Source: Begonia masoniana (taxonomy: Eukaryota; Streptophyta; Magnoliopsida; Cucurbitales; Begoniaceae). Taken from it: a DNA stretch of 64,000 nucleotides. This document shows positions 58,723 to 64,000 of the stretch, in pieces. The stretch is taken from the NCBI GenBank assembly GCA_022432975.1, contig CM039502.1, forward strand, positions 71,632,573-71,696,572. The letters run 5' to 3'. Within the stretch, counting starts at the first letter, position 1; each line of letters starts with the position of its first letter. A program made the position numbers and the translations under genes. Under the pieces are notes generated by a model that saw only the letters and a list, made by a program, of their open reading frames with translations, was not told the DNA's origin and searched no databases.

Positions 58723-59817
58723 TTAGTAGTGGTTACTCATGGGAGTTCTAGAGGATTTGACAGATTCTAAACCAAACTTCTTAAGGAGTTCCTTAATATA
58801 CTTTTCTTGACAGAAGAAAATTCCATCAGGAGATTGACTAATCTGGAATCCTAAGAAAAACTTTAACTCACCCACCATACTCATTTCAAACTCACTTTGC
58901 ATGAGGGAGGAAAACTCATTGCACAAACTGACATTTGTAGATCCAAAAATAATGTCATCGACATATATTTGAACTAACAAGATGTCTGCATCCTTTTGCA
59001 TGGTAAATAGAGTTGAATCAAAATTACCCTTTTTGAAATTTCTTTCCTCAAGGAAATTCTTCAACCTATCATACCAAGCCCTAGGAGCCTGCTTAAGACC
59101 ATAGAGAGCTTTCCTAAGTTTAAATACATGATCAGGTTTATCAAAGGATTCAAATCCTAAGGGCTGGTCTACATAAACTTCTTCCAAGATATATCCATTT
59201 AAAAAGGCACTCTTTACATCCATTTGAAAGAGTGTGAAGTTCATGTAGCAGGCAAAAGCCAAAAGCATTCTAATAGATTCCAAACGAGCTACAGGGGCAA
59301 AAGATTCTTCAAAATCAATACCCTCTTCCTGAGAGTATCCCTTAGCAACTAGTCTAGCCTTATTTCTGACAACAATCCCATTCTCATCCAATTTATTCTT
59401 AAAGACCCACTTAGTTCCAATAATGGGATAATCCTTTGGCCGTGGAACAAGTTCCCATACTTTGCTCCTTTCAAATTGATTTAGCTCCTCTTGCATAGCT
59501 AAAATCCAATTTTCATCATTCTCGGCCTCCTCAAATTTCTTAGGCTCTATTTGAGAGATAAATGCCACGTTGGCACAGAGATTTCTAAGAGAGGCTCTAG
59601 TCTTAACCCCTAAAGAAGGATCACCTAAGACTTCATCTAATGGATGGTCTTTGATGAATTTCCAATCTCTAGGAAGAGCAGGATTTTCATCCTTGACAGA
59701 AACTATATCATGAGGAATAGGAGAAGGTTCTAAAGATTTTTCTACTTGAATGGGATCTGTAGGCTTTTCTAAGGAAAGGGAATCCAGTTGTTTTTCCAAG
59801 GGATCATCCTCATCCAC
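58723..59817 (-). pseudogene. pol: Copia C reverse transcriptase
   Basis: [98 protein letters not shown], the catalytic [11 protein letters not shown] and [12 protein letters not shown] are all present. The frame is open for 364 codons but is separated from integrase by two stops (near 59892 and 59837) and from RNase H by a frameshift. Confidence 0.92.
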
Positions 59818-59895
59818 ATTGATTAATGGGTGATGAGTCTAATCAAAATTGACATGAACAGATTCCTCTACAACAAGAGTTCTCCTATTGAAAAC

Positions 59896-61127
59896 TCAGT
59901 ATGCTTTACTGGTCAACGAATATCCTAGAAAAATTCCAAGATCGGATTTGAAATCGAATTTTCCTAAGTTATCCTTAGTATTAAGAATGAAACATTTGCA
60001 ACCGAAAGCTCTAAAATACTTAACAGTAGGAGTCTTGCCATTCCAAAGTTCATAGGGAGTTTTCTCTAGAATAGGTCTTATGGAGACCCGATTAAGCACA
60101 TAACAGGCTGTTGCTACAGCTTCAGCCCAGAAATACTTTGGAAGGGTGTTTTCATTAAGCATAGTCCTAGCAAGCTCTTGAAAGGACCTATTCTTCCTCT
60201 CAACAACACCATTTTGCTGAGGGGTCCTAGGAGAAGAGAAATTGTGCTCAATTCCATATTTGAGACACAAGAGTTCAAATTTCTCATTTTCAAACTCTCC
60301 ACCATGATCACTACGAATAGCAACAATGGTGAGCTCCTTTTCATTTTGTACTCTTTTCCTAAAGCTAGAGAAAGTATCAAAAGTCTCATCCTTAGACTTC
60401 AGAAAATAAACCCAAGTAAATCTAGAGAAATCATCTACAATAACAAAGGCATAGAATTTGCCGCCTAGGCTCGCTATATTGGAAGGACCGAAGAGGTCCA
60501 TGTGAAGAAGTTGGAGAGGATTAGAAGTGGAGATTGCATTCTTTGATGCAAAAGAGCTTTTGATCTGCTTGCCCATTTGACAAGCTTCACAGACTTTATC
60601 CTTCTCGAAGGATATCTTAGGGATCCCTCTAACTAAATTCTCCTTAGTAATCTTAGCTAAGGTATCCATCCCTACGTGTCCTAATCTTCTATGCCAAGAC
60701 CAACAGTCATTAAGAGAATTAACAACAAAACACTTCTCATCAATATGCTCAAAAACATTCAGATCAACAATATAGACATTTTCTTTTCTAAATCCTTTAA
60801 ACAAAATATGATTAGTTGAAATGTCTTTGATCACACAGACATTTGATTTGAAAGTTACTTTATAGCCCTTGTCACACAACTGACTTATGCTTAGCAGATT
60901 ATGCTTTAATCCTTCTACAAGTAAAACATTTTCAATAGTAGGATGAGAAGGATTACCTATATTGCCGATGCCAACGATTTTCCCCTTTTGGTTTCCACTA
61001 AAAGTGACACTCCCTTTCTTCTTGTTGATAACAGCAAACTTGGTTGAGTCTCCCGTCATATGCCTTGAGCAACCACTGTCAAGGTACCACAGATTTGTTC
61101 TGGGAGAGCAGTCAACCTGGAAAACAG
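59896..61127 (-). pseudogene. pol: Copia C protease and integrase
   Basis: The protease site LWYLDSGCSRHMTGD is at 61090-61050. Then come GNPSHPTIENVLLVEGLKHN, the pre-integrase zinc site WHRRLGHVGM...CEACQMGKQ, and the integrase core HMDLFGP, AIRSDHGGEFENE, PQQNGVVERKNRSFQE and PYELWNGKTP. The frame is open from 61127 to 59896, where TGA follows SKAY. It is offset by one base from the gag frame near 61135. With RT it would form the usual copia pol. Confidence 0.92.
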
Positions 61128-61130
61128 AAA

Positions 61131-62701
61131 TCAGGTTGTCTTCTTAGGTACCCAAATCTTTTGGGTCCTAGTGTTAGGTCTGGTTCCCTTAGGAACCCAT
61201 TGGAATTTACCAGTTGATTTCATATAGTTTGCTTTTAGCGGACATACAAAAGATTTATGTCTAGCTTCATTACATGCATGACAAACAGAGGGTTTAACAA
61301 AGAAGTTTTTAAAGGCTTTCCTTTTATTAGACTTGTCATACCCTAATCCGGTCTTGTCAAAATTTGCTCTCTGACCTGCTATTACCATCTTAAATAATTT
61401 TACACCCTTAGTGAAGTTCAGAATAATATTATTCAAATCTTCATTTTTGCTTTTAAGATCATCAATCTCTTTGACATGCAAATTAGTTTCTCGGCATGTA
61501 TTTCTACCATGTTTGCGTTTTCCTTTTTCAAAGTATTGTATTTAGTTTTTAACATGCCAAACTGTTTAACTAAATCATTGAAAGCATCAATTAGATTATC
61601 TTCATCGTCATCAATATCACTGTCACTAATAATACTAGAGGAAGAAGAACTAACCTTGTCCTCGTGTGCCATAAAGCACAGGTTTGCTACTTCCTCATCC
61701 TCTGATGAAGAGGTATCTTCTTCACTATCGTCCCAAGTGGCCTTCATTGCCCTTTTCTTGAACTTCTTGGGACCCTTCTTTGCTTGTGGACAATCTGCCT
61801 TCATATGTCCAGGCTTTCCACACCCAAAACACGTGATCTCCTTGTTCTTTTGAGACTTTTCACCCTTTGGAAACCTTTTTCCCTGCATCCTCTTTCGTTT
61901 GCAGGAATTTGCTGAATCTCTGGTAATGAGGGCAATGTCCTCATCTTCTTCTTCTTCCTCAGATTCATCAGGCTTGCTCGATGAGGCCTGAGAGCTATGT
62001 CCTTTCTCTTGGAGATCTCTTTTTCTTTGAGATCCTCCTTGTCATTGGCCCTCATGGTTATCTCATGAGTCATTAGAGAGCCAATGAGTTCCTCAAGCTT
62101 GAGAACCTTGAGATCCCGTGCCTCTTGTATTGCCGTCACCTTTGGTTGCCAAGCTCTTGGTAAACATCTCAAATTTTCCTAATTAACTCTTCACCTGAAT
62201 ACATCTTACCAAGTACTTTTAACCCATTAGTAATGTTAGTGAAACGAGTAAACATTGAAGAAATAGACTCATCCTTTTCCATGGTAAACAATTCATATTC
62301 GTGAACTAACATGCTCAATTTACTCTCCTTTACTTGGTTAGTTCCTCATGTGTGACTTCTAATAAGTGCCAAATTTCTTGAGCACTTTCACACCCTTGCA
62401 CTCTATTGAATTCATCTCTATTTAGAGCACAGTACAAGGTGTTTACTGCCTTAGCATTAAGGCTCAGATTTCTCTTATCGGACTCTGTTAACTCAGAAGA
62501 GTCCTTAGGGATACTTTTCCCATCAACAGTTTTCATGGCCTTAAAAGGACCATTCTTTATAATACACCACGTTTCATAGTCTATGGCTTGAATGAATATT
62601 TTCATTCTAGCCTTCCAATAGACATAATCACTACCATCAAAGAATGGAGGTCTATTGGTTGCTTGACCTTCTATTTGTGATGTGTTAGTGTTGAATGCCA
62701 T
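61131..62701 (-). pseudogene. gag: Copia C gag
   Basis: ATG 62701 starts MAFNTNTSQIEGQATNRPPF, then FDGSDYVYWKARMKIFIQAI, ALNRDEFNRVQGCESAQEIW and LLEVTHEELTK, the copia UBN2-type gag core. The frame breaks near 62330 and again near 62180 and 61870. A zinc knuckle CFGCGKPGHMKADC is at 61830-61790, followed by the acidic SEEDTSSSEDEEVANLCFMA and a second Cys/His cluster CHACNEARHKSFVC near 61270. At least three frameshifts mean this copy makes no full gag. Confidence 0.88.
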
Positions 62702-62758
62702 TGTAATAGCAGAATATAATGCAGAGCGTTTAACTACAGCTTAGACAAAGATAACCTC

Positions 62759-62772
62759 GCTCTGATACCAAT
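62759..62772 (-). other. Copia C primer-binding site
   Basis: TGGTATCAGAGC on the minus strand, two bases from the LTR end at 62773; complementary to initiator methionine tRNA. Confidence 0.88.
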
Positions 62773-63467
62773 TGAAGGACCGGAATTGTCTAAGAGGGGG
62801 GTGAATTAGACTTTTAAAAATTAATCTAATAATCAATTAGTGTTACTCTCTTAATTAGTTTAATAGCAAATAAGGTAATATCAAAAATAAAGAGAGAGTA
62901 AGAGAGATTCAACACCAGTACTTTTTACGTGGTTCGGCCAACTGCCTACGTCCACGCTCCAAGGCTCACCCCTTGAAGATCCTTACCCTTCTCCTCACGA
63001 GAAATAACAGATCGGGATTCGGGCTCCGATCAACTGCCTTTACAGATTTGGATTGAACTTCACGGGCATCAATCCACTGCCGTTACAAGTTTGAGTTTGT
63101 AAAATATTAAGCTCAGACTACAATCTCACAAAATGAATTTCAAGTTAGGATGAGAGATGTAGAGAAGAATACAGAGTGTGAAAATAACTTTCGCAGTTAG
63201 GGCTCAGAATTCAAATTGGCAAAAGTTAGTCTTCGAGCCTTTTCTTCTGCTATATACTCTGTAAGAAGTTGCTTCACAGAATTGAATGCTTCTTTCTTCA
63301 AAATGGAGAAATGTTACCGTTGGAAAGCATCCGTACTGAAACAGCTATCCGTTGCTTCTGAAAATGTTGTTCGTTGTCGCCATTAAAGGTCTGGAGTTAA
63401 TGCTGTGTGAAAAACGACGCACTGTAGCTTCGCGACTAGCTTTTGACTTTCGTTTTTTTTTTTTTTT
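62773..63467 (-). mobile_element. Copia C 5' LTR, cut by gap
   Basis: Starts (plus strand) TGAAGGACCGG like 53728 and follows it closely for about 680 bases, then ends in a T run at the gap. About half of the LTR, including the repeat-rich U3, is missing. Confidence 0.85.
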
Positions 63468-63567
63468 NNNNNNNNNNNNNNNNNNNNNNNNNNNNNNNNN
63501 NNNNNNNNNNNNNNNNNNNNNNNNNNNNNNNNNNNNNNNNNNNNNNNNNNNNNNNNNNNNNNNNNNN
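63468..63567. other. Assembly gap (100 N)
   Basis: Exactly 100 N directly after a poly-T run and inside the 5' LTR. Confidence 0.99.
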
Positions 63568-64000
63568 TTTAGCGTCCCGTAACCAGCCTCGAAGAACCGA
63601 TTCGGTATCTGTTCCTCTCAATATTATTTTTAAAACAATTTTTGGAAATTGAAAAAAATCCAAAAAAAATTGAAAAACCCACATTTTGTAACTTGTATAA
63701 AACCAATAAAATTCAGAATATTTAAAATAAATATATAATTTTATAAATTATTTAAAATTAATAAAATTAAAAATAAATAGAAAAAAAATGAAAAAAACTT
63801 TCTTTGGGTCGTAATTTTGGGTCGGATAAATCGGGTTATCCATAGTCGGTTCTCCACGATACAATCGCTTTTGGACCCCGGAACCGCAGACCGTAACAGT
63901 GGCCTCGTTCTAGATCCGGAAACCATTCCCGTTCCACTGAAGTATGAACGGCTCGAATCGGACGACGGATGATTTGTCTGGTTTCCTTCAGTCCGGCCGT
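63568..64000. other. Sequence after the gap, no gene seen
   Basis: It has an AT-rich core (63630-63790) flanked by 'aaccgattcggtatctgttcc' and 'ggttctccacg...ggaaccgcag' stretches similar in style to hAT miniature elements. It is not LTR sequence, so the 5' LTR end and its target flank are not recovered. Confidence 0.4.

Larger units (their letters stand above)
53728..63467 (-). mobile_element. Copia C, SIRE/Maximus-like element with extra ORF
   Basis: Minus-strand order: 5' LTR (63467-62773, cut by gap), primer site, gag, protease, integrase, RT, RNase H, extra ORF, polypurine tract, 3' LTR (55182-53728). Long LTRs of 1455 bp and an additional ORF after pol are features of the SIRE/Maximus lineage. 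The two LTRs differ at about a dozen places over some 690 comparable bases, so insertion was fairly recent. The target is the PORR pseudogene; the right flank is lost in the gap. Confidence 0.85.

Overview
This window looks like nuclear DNA of a flowering plant, probably a eudicot. It is AT-rich and almost wholly made of nested transposable elements: Ty1-copia elements with tRNA-iMet primer sites, long gypsy-type LTRs, a hAT element and a MULE foldback. Broken pieces of two plant gene families, a UGT73-like glycosyltransferase and a PORR-domain organelle RNA-binding protein, are also present. I see no intact ordinary host gene, tRNA, rRNA or CRISPR array. Two runs of exactly 100 N (48568-48667 and 63468-63567) are assembly gaps.

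Layout. 1-5915: two related gypsy-type LTR pieces in inverted orientation, flanking a copia LTR fragment and a second copia 5' LTR with primer site and gag remnant. 5916-10847: AT-rich DNA with two probable old LTRs. 11017-12016: a 1000-bp MULE foldback with a perfect 9-bp target duplication. 12096-15043: a hAT element with a decayed BED-finger transposase, abutted by copia element A. 15044-24125: copia A (minus strand), split at the reverse transcriptase by a 3.3-kb solo LTR (17249-20571) that carries a 29-bp minisatellite.

24201-28983 is a tandem copy of 19330-24200, full of one-base indels. 28908-47053 is a third kind of gypsy-type LTR (element E) with a GATTT target duplication. Inside it sits copia B (30175-41388, CGTAC target duplication), and a 3.1-kb piece is duplicated again at 40184-46434. 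The block 24.2-45.6 kb is indel-rich everywhere, which suggests unpolished long-read sequence as much as biology.

47057-48567 starts another LTR and runs into a gap. 50997-53727 holds the UGT pseudogene, a copia RNase H scrap, a small hAT-like element and the PORR pseudogene. 53728-63467 is copia C, a young SIRE/Maximus-like element on the minus strand: LTR, gag, protease, integrase, reverse transcriptase and RNase H, then an extra intact 728-codon ORF, polypurine tract and LTR. That extra ORF is the most interesting coding feature here; gag and pol of the same copy are broken while it is open. The layers can be ordered by target duplications: copia A was hit by the solo LTR; the joint of copia A leader and LTR F was hit by LTR E; LTR E was hit by copia B.
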